Assembly (NCBI GenBank): GCA_030248065.1
Contig: JASAMV010003703.1
Span: 27,961-91,960, forward strand
Length of the DNA: 64,000 bases
DNA from: Rhynchonema sp. JSB1_4
Lineage: Eukaryota; Nematoda; Chromadorea; Monhysterida; Xyalidae
Direction of reading: 5' to 3'
The notes under the pieces are model-generated. The model saw only the letters and a list, made by a program, of their open reading frames with translations. It had not been told where the DNA came from and did no database searches. Below, piece after piece: positions 10,595 through 21,713 of the stretch (positions are counted from its first letter, which is position 1; each line of letters starts with the position of its first letter). The translations under genes were made by a program, and so were the position numbers.

Positions 10595-13490
10595 CTAAAT
10601 GTCTAGGTCTGAAATTGTATTGTTGTTTATTGATGTCAGGTTATTTAGAACGTGGTCAAACAGCTCATTCGAAAGAACGGTTTTCTTGAATTTGGAATAG
10701 GGAAGGTCGATCGCAGCCTGTGGTAGTGCGTTGAACATCAGTGCTGTTGAATACATGGCACTTTGCTGGTATCGCGTCGTGTTCGGCTTGTCCAATTTGA
10801 TCGATTTCGTGTGGTTGGTTCGTGCGCTGGTTCGGGTCTCACATTCACTCAGAAGAGTGAACAGCTCGGGCAGACTAAACCTGATTCCATTAACATATTG
10901 ATAGACTGTACAATGTCCGATTGCGAATACTTGTCTGTGGAATGGGAGCAACCCAACAGCCTTGAGCAAATCATTGTATGACGTATCACGCTGCCAATTA
11001 TTCAGGATATCCCTGCAAGCAAACTTTTGGGTGCGCTCAATTGTGATTTTGTCACATTTTCTGATTGGATAGCTTGAGCCACAACCATAGAGCATTACGG
11101 ATTGCAACAGAGATATATACAGGCATTTCAGACTATTTATTGGCACACTGCCACGGAAGGCTCTAGTCAGGAACCCAATGGTCTTTTTTACCCTAGCGCT
11201 TACATTGTGACAATGCAGATTGTAGTTCAGGTGTTCATCGACCAGTATGCCCAAGTGTTTGTATGAATTAACTTGTTCAATATTTGCACTGTTTATAACA
11301 ATATCCACAGTGGGCCTGGTTGAGTGCATGCGTCGGAACACAACGAGTTTGGTTTTCTTTTCATTCACTTTCAGTTTCATTTCACTTTTACCTTCAAAGA
11401 AGGCGGTGATTTGGTCAATGTCAGTTTGCAAGTGAGAGACACACTTGTCTGTAACAGCTGGGTGAATGACTACAAGATCATCAGCAAATTTGATCATTTT
11501 GGTGCTAGTACTAAGCGTCAATTTGAAAATACTGTTCACATAAGCAATGAATAGTAATGGTCCCAGTACATTTCCTTGCGGTACTCCGCTTGTAATGTTT
11601 ATCATTTCGAATTTGGACTTCCCGACACGAAAACACATTTTGCGATTTGAGAGATAACTCCGTAAGAGCAAAATAAAATAGCTTGGAATCGGGTAGTCAG
11701 TGATCAGACAGTTGATCAATGAATTGAAAGGAACCGTATCAAACGCCTTTGATAAATCAATAAATGTGGCATAAACGAAAGGGTTTTTGTCCAGTTCACT
11801 GGTTATTAGTGAATCAAAATGCCATAGTGCATCACTGCAGCCTCTTCCTGTCCGAAACCCGAATTGAAACCCACTTAGCTGTGGTTCAATGTACGGTAAT
11901 AGAACCTTGTATATATGCCTTTCGAAGCACTTTTCTGTGATATTTAACAGACTTATCGGCCTGTAGTCATTAAAGTGTTGAGGGCGTGGTACTTTAGGAA
12001 TGGGAACTGTGATTGACTCTTTGAACTCATCTGGTATAGTACATTCTTTCTGGCATCGTCTAATTAGACAGCACAGTGCAGGTGCTATTACCGGAGCCAA
12101 CTCCTTGAGTACAACAGGTTTTAGTTCGTCGATGCCAGGAGATTTATTGAGTTTCAATTTGGAAAGAAAGCTCTTGACAAATTCCACGTCACATAGTTCA
12201 GTCTCAGGGCACTCCAACTGCCCTATTGGCTCCCTCCCAGGTTGGCCTGTTTTATTCCAGACACTTGCAAAGTGTTTGCGAAATTCTCTTGCCTTCAACA
12301 CTTCATCAGTAATTAACTGTCCATCTTTGTTGTGCAAAGCAGGGATGTCAGATTTGATTTTTCCCTGTACTGCGTTGACATGTTGCCAAACAGTACGTTC
12401 TTGCAGTCCTTTTTTGAACGTATTGGCGTGAAAGTCTTTCCTGCATTGGCTTTCTAACTTCTTTATTTGCGCCTTCAGTTTTTTGACGTAAAATTTTGGC
12501 GATCGTTTGTCTCTTTTTGTGGTTTTTAGCCAATTATCATATGCTTGGTTTTTTTCCGCGTTAGCTTTTCGAGGTCACGGGTAATCCATGGCTCCCGCTT
12601 TGGTTTGTTCGTAACTGGGAATGTTTTGAACTTTGTATTTTGGTTAACGTGGAACGTTATCGTGTTGTTGAACCGCTGAAGTGCAGCATTGACATTAGGA
12701 GCTTCCGTCACCATTTTTGGCAAATTCTTTGCCGTGATTTCTTCTCTGACGTAGTTCCAGTCTGTCTGGTGATACATAGGCACCCGGGAGTATTGTCTGT
12801 TGTTAACACCTTGGTCGGGGATGATAAGTTTTGCTGACACAACAGCATGACTTTTTTCAATGGGTGTTTTGAGCTGAACTTTTGTTGTTAACGTTTCAGA
12901 CACAAATAACACGTCGAGCAAACGCTTTTCATGTGTTGGTTCCGTGACTCTTAGTTCCAAGCCATATTCCTTTAATGACAGCAGTAGGTCTGCTGATTCA
13001 TTTTCGGTCAGACAGCAACAGTTCCAACCGCCTCCAAATATGTAGTGGTCGTATTTACCATCAACTTGACTCAGAAACGAGGTAACACCATCAACAAAGT
13101 CATTGATGGAACAAGCATGAGGCCCAGTAGGTGTTGGGGATCGATAGCCATTTAGTACAAGGATTTTGGATTTTCCAACAGTGATTGCGCACAGGCATAC
13201 TTCCAAGTCTTTGATGCTGGAGTTGCTATACTTTGGAAGATATGGATTCAAATTCTTGCGAACATACGTAGCAACGCCGCCACCATTTTCATTTCGTCTC
13301 TTCTCAAAGAGCACATAACCATGTAGATCAAATTTGCCCATGGTTGTCTCTCCGAGTTTAGTTTCTTGAAGCATTAAAATATCAGGTTTATCGGCGGCAA
13401 TATGGGTTTCAATTGTGTGAATTTTCCTCTTAACGAGTTGACATTTATTGTTTCGCACAGAATTTCAGTGGTTTTGTGGCTTCTCGTATC
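10595..13490 (-). pseudogene. LINE 2 ORF2: endonuclease + reverse transcriptase, frameshifted
   Basis: The reverse transcriptase is intact from about 12550 down to the stop at 10595. It shows DYRPISLL, FQFGFRTGRG, DLSKAFDTVP, SGVPQGNVLGP and the catalytic FADD. The endonuclease (about 13490-12555) shows LQETKLGE, NGGGVATYV, LLDVLFVSE and a terminal SHAVV. Two single-base frameshifts break the ORF: one near 13408, just after NVNSLRGK, and one at a run of seven A near 12553. Relative to the APE-type consensus, the GDFN aspartate is replaced (GGWN) and the aspartate before the final histidine is lost, so nuclease activity is probably gone. The linker KNQAYDNWLKTTKR reads in frame with the RT. 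Confidence 0.85.
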
Positions 13491-13912
13491 GGTAGTGCAC
13501 TTCTTTGACTTCCGTGCTCGCTTTGTGGTCATGTGTTCACCACTGTTAGGTGCACGTTTGCATGTTTGCACGCTTTGTGGTGGTTTATGTGTTGTCACAT
13601 CCCTGTTTGTCTTTACTGCAATGGAGCAGTTGGATTGTACTTGCTGTTGGATTTACTGTTGTACTGTCCGGGCTTGAAATTTGAGCGATTGCTTTGTGAT
13701 CAGGCGCTCAGCGAACAGACAGACAATTGGGCCACAGTTGATACTGTCCGCCTGTGACTTGGAATGCATGGGACGGTCAGAATGAGCCCTTTAGAACCAG
13801 TTAGCTTGTACCAGACGATACACGGGTTCATTTCAAGTTCGACATTAAGTTTCGGTTCAGAGACCTACCAGGTTTGATTTCCTGATAGATGCCATCATAA
13901 TATGTGCCAACA

Positions 13913-14675
13913 TTAGTGTCTTTGTTCACACACAGTAACGCCCAATGATTGTAACCGCGAAACACGGGTATGAATCAGAAATTGCCAGTCTGTGTGTTCA
14001 GACAACAAAGGAACACTCTGAGCGGTTCCCATATCGTCTGAATAGTGCCAGATTTTGGCACCGACTGCTGTGTATTTATCAGACAACTGCAGGACACGCA
14101 GTTTCAACGTGGCGTTGATAATTGCATCGTGCCACCATTTGTCATTTATATTTTCTTTGGAACCCGTGAAATCTGGTTCAGAACGTCGTGTGGACCGTTC
14201 ATTTGGCCGTTTACAGGCCTTGTCAATCATTTTTGACTTATTGTTTTGCTGGGCGCGTTCTTGTTCACTGATCGTTTTTTGGCGGACACTGTAACCCAGT
14301 CCCCACTGTTAATATTTGATTCGACCATGCACGTGTCCGAGCTACATTCACTTGACATAGTGGTCTGATTCTCTGCTTGCACAGCAGTCGTCGGTACCAG
14401 GGATGATACCACTGACTACCATTGTTTGGGTCATGAAATGCCCAGTTTTCAGTGCATTCATAAATTTCGCTTTGACAGTTCATGTAAACTGAGTTGTCGT
14501 CATCAACACCTGCGTTTGGCACATCTTTTTGCAATGCCTGAAATCGGCTTGCTTTATTTGCATCGCCTGGAGTCGATATGGTAGCATGCAAAGCCTGGAA
14601 TCGGCTTGCTTTATTTGCATTACCTGGAATCGGTGTGCTTGCCTGCAAAGCCTGGAATCGGCTTGCTCTATTCAC
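13913..14675 (-). pseudogene. LINE 2 ORF1-like region with 19-residue repeats
   Basis: Three overlapping minus-strand frames (14675-14265, 14412-14227, 14230-13913) join into one product if single-base shifts are allowed. The N-terminal end has three perfect-length 19-residue repeats, each beginning N(R/K)ASRFQAL. The middle is S/T-rich and basic (SAKKRSVNK). The C-terminal part (WWHDAIINATLKLRVLQLSDKY) is more globular. Its place upstream of ORF2 on the same strand suggests the nucleic-acid-binding ORF1 protein. No zinc knuckle or RRM is evident, so this is inferred from position. Confidence 0.5.
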
Positions 14676-14700
14676 AGCACCAGAATTGAGTGTGCGATTT
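14529..14700 (-). repeat. 57-bp coding minisatellite (three units)
   Basis: Three 57-bp units encode the N(R/K)ASRFQAL(Q/H) repeats. The DNA marker GGAATCGGCTTGC or a close variant recurs at 57-bp steps. Confidence 0.75.
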
Positions 14701-14839
14701 TGTGTTGTATAGTTATTGGTGGCAGCTGCTGTTGGTGATGTATTTCGTACTATTTGAGTTGAATTGGTATTATCAGGAACCCGGGTGGCAGTTTCTATTT
14801 CAATTGTAACGAGTTACAAATTGTACGGTTGATTTTTGA

Positions 14840-15000
14840 ATTGGTCATATCATTCGATATCGTTGTTTCTGTTTTTTCGACCAGCGCAAAAGTTGTTCAC
14901 AATGCACATGGGAGCAACTTTCACGCTGGTCGAACTAACACAAACAATGAGATCGAAAGATATGATAAAACCAAAAACTTACAAATTGTAAGTTTTTATA
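14840..15000. mobile_element. Small inverted-repeat element (MITE), core X
   Basis: TTCGACCAGCGCAAAAGTTG and GCAACTTTCACGCTGGTCGAA form the two halves of a hairpin around about 14876-14935. It is flanked by CATATCATTCGATATC and GATCGAAAGATATG. The core resembles that of the elements at 27319 and 61263 and the block near 16150. A separate small palindrome, ACTTACAAATTGTAAGT, follows at about 14976-14994. Confidence 0.6.
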
Positions 15001-15522
15001 ATTGTACGAAATAGAAAGTGCCCCCAGGAATTGGCCCTGAGCTAACTGCCTGGAGCTGCCACCGGAACAGATCCTTGACCGACCTGTCCATCGCTTCGTT
15101 TTCTTTGCACGTCTTCGAAATCGTTTGTTTGATTGACCAAATGGATGCTGTTTGACTTCACATTGCGATGCGGAACGCACATTGACTGTGGTTGCATGTC
15201 CTGGCACGGAGTGCGGGTGCAATTGCAAAGCTGGAATACCAGAGAATGTGTATGGTCCTTGAAACACTTGCAGAGGGTACATGAAGCAAAACGGTATCAT
15301 GTAGAATGTCCATGAAATCAATGGATATGAGAACAACGTAGTGACCGGTGATGAGCAAAAGGTCAGGGGCGTATAACGATGATAGCCAGTCATTGTAGCA
15401 GCACACCGCACGTGGCACAAGTTGAATTTGAATTTTATTAATTTTCGAACGAAATCGTTGACGGATTGCACTCCCGATTTTGGAAAACAGAAAGATAATT
15501 TTTTGCTCTCGAATGATACCAC
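14935..15522 (-). CDS. Unrecognised 195-residue frame upstream of LINE 2
   Basis: A continuous frame with a hydrophobic, P/F/Y-rich middle and a basic patch (SNKRFRRRAKKTKRWTGR) near residues 130-147. The last part overlaps the MITE at 14840-15000, so the C-terminus is not native. It lies upstream of, and on the same strand as, LINE 2 and may be the broken start of its ORF1. I recognise no family, and it could also be a chance frame. Confidence 0.25.
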   Translation of the reverse strand: MVSFESKKLSFCFPKSGVQSVNDFVRKLIKFKFNLCHVRCAATMTGYHRYTPLTFCSSPVTTLFSYPLISWTFYMIPFCFMYPLQVFQGPYTFSGIPALQLHPHSVPGHATTVNVRSASQCEVKQHPFGQSNKRFRRRAKKTKRWTGRSRICSGGSSRQLAQGQFLGALSISYNYKNLQFVSFWFYHIFRSHCLC

Positions 15523-16243
15523 TTTTACGAGAAATGAAGCAGTTTGAATGATTTTATCAAAAAAAGTTCACTTAATGCGGTCGCTGCAGCACAGAGGCAA
15601 AAACTCGGGAGAGAGACGGGAGAGGAGGGGAGGATGATAATGATAATGGCTGGTAGTCCATTGTGTTTTAGGGGTTACGGTAATTAAAGAACAACGCATT
15701 TACAGACCAATAACTGGAAATTCATTGAATTATTGTGCCTTTCGTGTCTATTGTATGGGAAATTGGTACCATATGGGACTGTTGGGAATTGGCAACCAAC
15801 ACATAGATAACAACGAATTATAGTCAGAATGTTATTGAACAACGCAATAACATCCAATTTTGTTAAAATAGTGTAGGAACACGGGTATTAATGGAAATGG
15901 TTGCATGGTTGCATGGTTGCACATGGTTGACAAAAATAAAATTAGATTGCTGCACAGCGATTTTTTCGGGGCTCTGAAACGGCCAAACTGTAGCCACAAA
16001 AGCCACAGCAACTGAAATTTTGTATGGTGCAGCGTTGTGTGTTGTATACATCAAACAGCCTGCCTGCGCGCGCGCTGCACCCAACATGTGGTTGGTAAAG
16101 AGGTACAATTTTAATACACGCGGGATTTTGATTTGGGCCACAACTTGTGATAGGAATGACCCACTAATTTCGTCCAGCGTAAAAAATGTTTCCCTACACC
16201 TACTGACCAACGAGATCGTCGAAATTAGTGCGAAAACCTTACG
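15523..16243. other. No gene seen; one short palindrome
   Basis: No coding frame recognised. Around 16150-16230 CACTAATTTCG and CGAAATTAGTG bracket a GTCCAGCGTAAAAAATG block related to the MITE core at 61355, so this is a remnant of that family. Confidence 0.4.
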
Positions 16244-16315
16244 TATGTGGCCGGCTTCGACAAAGTCCTCCCCTGGCTGAGGCAGAAAAAAAGAAAGAGA
16301 TTCGCTCGGTGACTT

Positions 16316-16825
16316 TTAGGTGTTCTCTTGTGTTTTTCGTGTGTGTTCTGAATTCTGTGAGACTGCGCTAACCCGTATTGATAAACGTGATATCGAGAAT
16401 TGGCGAGAGGGATCGATCTGTGGACGTGAAAGGCGTGAATCGCAACCCCGGAGTTGACCGCGCGTCACTCGGCGGGGCCTTTTGTTGAGGTTTGGATTTT
16501 GAGTGTTTTGTGTGTTCGACCGTGTTTGAGGCTTAGGTGGCCGCGCCCCGTCGTCAGTCACGCCGGTCGGGCCTTCCCGTGTCGTGCAAGGCCGTATCGT
16601 TGGGTGGGGAAGCCGTGTGGAGTGCCGCCTCGCCCTACGATTACACTTGGTGAGCTCCAACTGAGCGAACGCGAGGGAGAAAGGTGGTTTCTGAGGTTCT
16701 GGGGGGAGCGTTTTGGGGGTTTTCAAAAAATCCTCTTGCTTTCCCGTTGCTAGATCTAGCATCCAAACAGCACAATTCCCATTCGCCGACCCGTCCGGAG
16801 TGAATTCAACGCCGGGCCCGAGCAA
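16316..16825 (-). CDS. P/R-rich frame in the left foldback arm (unknown)
   Basis: A 169-residue frame reading outward toward the end of the element. Composition is proline-, arginine- and threonine-rich with no recognised domain. The right arm has a mirror copy (about 19647-20074, plus strand) that shares most residues, including VEFTP, WMLDLATGKQEDF, KTPKTLPPEPQKPPFSLAF and GPTGVT. That copy is split by a length change in a T/A run near 19741. Conservation between arms may reflect only shared ancestry of the inverted repeat, so protein function is doubtful. Confidence 0.3.
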   Translation of the reverse strand: MLGPGVEFTPDGSANGNCAVWMLDLATGKQEDFLKTPKTLPPEPQKPPFSLAFAQLELTKCNRRARRHSTRLPHPTIRPCTTREGPTGVTDDGARPPKPQTRSNTQNTQNPNLNKRPRRVTRGQLRGCDSRLSRPQIDPSRQFSISRLSIRVSAVSQNSEHTRKTQENT

Positions 16826-17287
16826 AAATCGATCAATCCGGAGTCAAAAACGCCGTTTTCCGCCGTTTCTGGGGGCAATTTGAGGCCAATTGTTCGATCG
16901 ATCCCGACGGACAGCCTGGGCCGTGAAGGCGAAGCGGAGCGGATAAGCAGTAGAACATCGGTAGCAGGGAGCCGACACCTCGGCGCGAAGCAGGGGCACA
17001 CCTATCCTGCAGCCGGGGCACAACAGGTAAGTATTGACTAGGTACTGAGTTTATCCGGGCTTCTATTTTTTTCTGTTTTTTTGTGTGTGTGTGCTCGGAT
17101 CCTCGACTTCACCGGCAGTAAAGAACAGGCTGTCCGGGCGCCACCGTAGTGCAAATCGAACGGGCACTACGGCCAACGCATCGCTACATCGCATCGCATC
17201 ACTGAACGTCGGAAAGAACTCGAAAGGAGCAACAAGACAACAAACAACAAGGAGGACAAGCGACCAGGATCGTCGGCCGCACTGTAG

Positions 17288-18009
17288 GATTGAGTTATAA
17301 AATACTGAAAAGTATTTTATAGCCAATCCGGAATAAAAAGAAAGACAGCGATTGGAGCATTTTGTGCGAACAAGCACAAAATACAAATTTATTGGAAAAA
17401 TTGAGAGCATTTTTTGGGGGTTTTTGCATTTTTAGGTGCAAAAACCACAAATTTCCATCCACAGCTCTCAGTCATCGTCAGTGTGAGTTTGAGTGCTTGA
17501 ACGTCGCACAAAAGGAGCATCGTTCGTCGGCAAAAGGAGCGAAGGACAACAAACGAACGAAGGACAACAACTCAGCCGACGCCCAGGACAGACGAGCAAA
17601 CACGCTGCGCAAAACCGGCTGACCGTTTTTTATCGAATTTGACAAGGAGTCTTCGGCAGCTTTTCAACGGAGAATATTCGATCGAAAAAGGAATTAGGAG
17701 CGAGGATTCGACCAACAATAGTGGAAAAGGAGTAATTTACTGGAAATTAGCCAGTAAAACGGGATCAACAACAACGAAATCGCCAACGCCCCACACGGAC
17801 GGACAAACAAGCTGACCGATTTTTCATCGAATTTGAAAAGGACCAACCGCCCGCTTTCAACTTCGATTTTTGGACCAAAAAAGGAATCAGAAGCGAGGAA
17901 TCGATCAACAAAAGCGAAAAAGGAGTGTTTTACTGGAAATTTATCCAGTAAAACGATAACGACAACGACGAACAGCTGCCGTCTTGGTCAATTTGTGCGA
18001 TAATTGACC
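17288..18009. repeat. Series of six short hairpins in the left arm
   Basis: Near-perfect stem-loops lie at 17296-17321 (TATAAAATACT stem), about 17359-17383 (ATTTTGTGC), 17420-17447 (GGTTTTTGCA), 17737-17759 (TTTACTGG), 17927-17954 (GTTTTACTGG) and 17986-18009 (GGTCAATT). The segments leading into the TTTACTGG hairpins (about 17600-17760 and 17795-17955) are direct repeats of each other. All six recur inverted in the right arm. Confidence 0.75.
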
Positions 18010-20230
18010 ATTTATTCGCCCGCACGCGCGTCACCATCCTGCCCTCGAAAAGTTGGTCGATCCTGTCGCAAAAAGTGTCCACGCCGATAATTCGTGACTC
18101 CAAAAAGCGTGAAGACGCAGTATCAGAAGGTTGTAGCCGGGTGTTGGACGGTTGCAGTCGGGCGTCGGTGCTGGTGAAAGTCAAACAAGCAAATGTTTGA
18201 CTTTTGACGAGACTAGCGGCCTTTTTGCTGGTCGTCCTGAGCTGGTCGGCACGGGTTCACTTCAGCGGCAGTCCAAAATTGTCGTTGATCAGGCGACTGG
18301 CTGTTGTTGATGCTGTGGTCGACGTCCCTTTTCTGATGTTCCACCACTTTTTGTGCAAAATGGAGTTTTAGGTCCAAGTCACACAAAAAAGTGGCTACGG
18401 GGCGAAAAAACGACGAAACAAGCTCAAGCGGCGGAGTGGTGACGCGCGTGCGGGCGAATAAATGGTCAATTATCGCGCAAATTGACCAAGACGGCAGCTG
18501 TTCGTTGTTGTCGTTATCGTTTTACTGGATAAATTTCCAGTAAAACACTCCTTTTTCGCTTTTGTTGGTCGATTCCTCGCTACTGATTCCTTTTTTGGTC
18601 CAAAAATCGTCGTTGAAAGCGGGCGGTTGGTCCTTTTCAAGTTCGATGAAAAATCCGTCAGCGTTTTTGTTCGTCCGTGTGGAGCGTTGGCTGTTTCGTT
18701 GTTGTTGATCCCGTTTTACTGGCTAATTTCCAGTAAATTGCTCCTTTTCCACTATTGTTGGTCGAATCCTCGCTCCTAATTCCTTTTTCGGTCGAATACT
18801 CTCCGTTGAAAAGCTGCCGAAGACTCCTTGTCAAATTCGATAAAAAACGGTCAGCCGGTTTTGCGCAGCGTGTTTGCTCGTCTGTCCTGGGCGTCGGCTG
18901 AGTTGTTGTCCTTCGTCTGATTGTCGTCCTTCGCTCCTTTTGCCGTCGAACGATGCTCCTTTTGCGCGACGTTCAAGCACTCAAACTCACACTGACGATG
19001 ACTGAGAGCAATGTACGAAAATTTGTGGTTTTTGCACTTAAAAATGCAAAAACCTCCCAAAAATGGCTCTCAAATTTGCAATAAAATTTTTATTTTGTGC
19101 CTTTTTCACACAAAATACTCCAATCGATTTGTTTCTTTTTATTCCGGATTTGTCATAAAATACTTGATCAGTATTTTATAACTAAATCCTACAGTTCGGC
19201 CGAAGATCCTGGTTGCTTTCTCCTTGTTGTCCTTCGTCCTGTCGTCCTTCGCTCCTTTTCGGGTTCCTTTCGCGACGTTCTGTGTTGCGGTGCGTTGGCT
19301 GCTGTGCCTGTTCGATTAGCACAGCAGTGGCGCCCGGTCAGCCTGTTCTTTCACTGCCGGTGAAGTCGAGGATCCGAGCACACACACAAGAAATAACAAA
19401 AAAAAATAGAAGCCCGGATAAACTTAGTACCTAGTCAATACTTACCTGTTGTGCCCCGGCTGCAGGATAGGTGTGCCCCTGCTTCGCGCCGAGGTGTCGA
19501 CTCCCTGCTACCGATGTTCTACTGCTTGTCCGCTCCGCTTCGCCTTCACGGCCCAGGCTGTCCGTCGGGATCGATCAAACAATTGGCCTCAAATTGCCCC
19601 CAGAAACGGCGGAAAACGGCGTTTTTGACTCCGAATTGATCGATTTTTGCTCGGGCCCGGCGTTGAATTCACTCCGGCCGGGTCGGCGAATGTGAATTGC
19701 GCTTTTTGGATGCTAGATCTAGCAACGGGAAAGCAAGAGGATTTTTTTTTAAAACCCCCAAAACGCTCCCCCCAGAACCTCAGAAACCACCTTTCTCCCT
19801 CGCGTTCACTCAGTTGGGGCTCACCAAGTGTAATCGTAGGGCGAGGCGGCACTCTGCACGGCTTTCTCACCCAACGATACGGCCTTGCACGACACGGGAA
19901 GGCCCGACCGGCGTGACTGGCGACGGGGTGCGGCTTCCTAAGCTTCAAACACGGTCAAACACACAAATATGGCAAAGTCCAAACCTTCACAAAAGGCCCC
20001 GCCGAGTGACGCGCGGTCCACTCCGGGGTTGCGATTCACGCCTCTTCAGACCACAGATCGATCCCACTCGTTGATTCTCGATATCACGTTTATCAAACAC
20101 GGTTAGGGCAGTCTCACAGAACTGGAACACACACTCAAAAACACAAGAGTACACCTAAAAGTCACCGCTCAATCTCTTTCTTTTCTTTCTGCCTCAGCCA
20201 GGGGAGGACTTTGTTCAAGCCGGCCACATA

Positions 20231-21705
20231 AGTACATACCCTGAGCTTCAAAAACAGAAAACGAGAGCTTGCGCGGGTTCGGAGGGCGCAAAGAGCGCAA
20301 AAGTTATTGACCTGAAATAAGTGCCCACTTATTCTTCGCAGTTTAGGTAGCTGACATAGGGAGAGTTTTGGAACACCATTTTAGAAACAGGTTCAAACAT
20401 CTTCACGCTTACGAGTGAGTTTTCGACGGTTTGTGTCCTTTGTGTAAGCATTATAGTTGACAGTTATAGTTCGTAACGCTAACGCAAGCAAAGAAAACGG
20501 GAAATTGGAGCCAATAATCTCCCGAAAGCAAAAGCGGGGTTGTGAGCTAGGGACAAGGTCTAAAAACATGTTCAGCATGCTAAAAGGATTAGCCCCATAT
20601 TCTGCCTGCATGACAGCCAAGAAATACAGTGGCTAAAAAGAGCCGGCCAAGATAGAAACTAAAAACAGCGGTTTTCTATTTGGCCAATTAGCCAAAGGGA
20701 GCAGCTGATATTGAAAAAATATCATTCCAGGAAAACGATGCAAGAAAATAACCATGGATTCACCCCGAATGAGGCCACAGAATCGTTGGCGCTATATACA
20801 TATGTATGTACATGTATGTATGTAAGTACGATATCAACATACCCGAATTTTCTTGTTATATAGCCCCTGGGTCTATATTCGGTGGCATGTGATGTGGAAG
20901 CGGATTTTGAAAATATTTTTATTTCCAAATGAAGCCCCATGTAAAATTTGTTAACTTTTCGAATTTCATCATGTTTACGTTCTTTGACGGTAATTTTTAC
21001 TATCAACTTTTGGTACGCAAGATAAAAATCAGGAATAAGAGCCCCATGCACATTTTCCGAATAAAGTTGCCACCACAGGTCTTTTCGAGGGGGCTGAAAC
21101 CGGAAAACCCCGGTACGTTGCGCTCGGCTTGTGAGCACAATGAAGCTGCGTAATAAGATTAAACTACATACAGTAGCTTGCCTGACGCCGGAAAAAGAAC
21201 GCCTGGCCTCGGACGAAAATTACACCCATGAAAGGGCGAATCGAAAGATTGCTTGATGTATGAGCATACACGAACAAAGAAGCAAACTTGATCAAGTTTC
21301 AGGCTTGTTTTTTATGTAGCACTGTAGGACAATGCCCTGTCAGGGATATTGCACAGCCAAGGTTTCCATTGATCATTAACAGTTTACAATTCCCGCGAGT
21401 CGCTGAAATTATAGAATCTTTGGTCTCAAACGAGGTATGTATATGATGTAAAAACAACGGGTAAAACGAGAAACGATGCACATAAATCTTCCTCAAACTT
21501 CAAAAACCGTTAAATGACGCACGATGTCAAAGAAAATGACGGAAACTGAAGCGGGATTATAAAATCTAGAAAGAGGGACGCCAGCCGCGGTGCGCACAGA
21601 TCATGAAAGCATGGACGGGTCTCTAACACAAATGAAACATACGGAAAGCCAAAATATGGACCATCATGGGCGGCGTGATTGGATTGTGCAGCGCCGGCAC
21701 ATATG
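20231..21705. other. No gene seen
   Basis: Gene-free as far as I can tell. A short (TATG)n-like patch lies near 20798-20825. Frames are short and unrelated to known proteins. Confidence 0.35.
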
Positions 21706-21713
21706 CGTACAGC

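Larger units (their letters stand above)
10150..14700 (-). mobile_element. Near-full-length non-LTR retrotransposon (LINE 2)
   Basis: Right to left it carries ORF1-like sequence, an APE endonuclease, a reverse transcriptase and a ~430-bp 3' UTR. The 3' end is an A-rich tail with overlapping AATAAA-like signals (about 10150-10175, minus strand). The protein motifs belong to the same broad CR1/L2/Jockey group as LINE 1, but the two differ strongly in sequence. Single-base frameshifts mark it as a dead copy. The 5' boundary is uncertain; a further frame upstream (14935-15522) could belong to it. Confidence 0.85.
16244..20230. mobile_element. 4-kb foldback element, 1.8-kb arms with nested hairpins
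   Basis: The left arm (16244-about 18037) and right arm (about 18432-20230) are inverted copies at roughly 90% identity by eye. Both outer ends read TATGTGGCCGGCTT inward. A ~390-bp loop separates them. Each arm is GC-rich on its outer third and carries about six small hairpins in its inner half. No transposase is recognised. Both arms keep a perfect splice-donor-like CAG/GTAAGT (left 17025-17033; mirrored near 19446) and a P/R-rich open frame. No target-site duplication is evident. It could make long hairpin RNA if transcribed through. Confidence 0.85.

Noticed and set aside
20722..21138. 138-residue minus-strand frame
   Set aside because: No family resemblance; contains microsatellite-derived HVHTYVY; likely chance.
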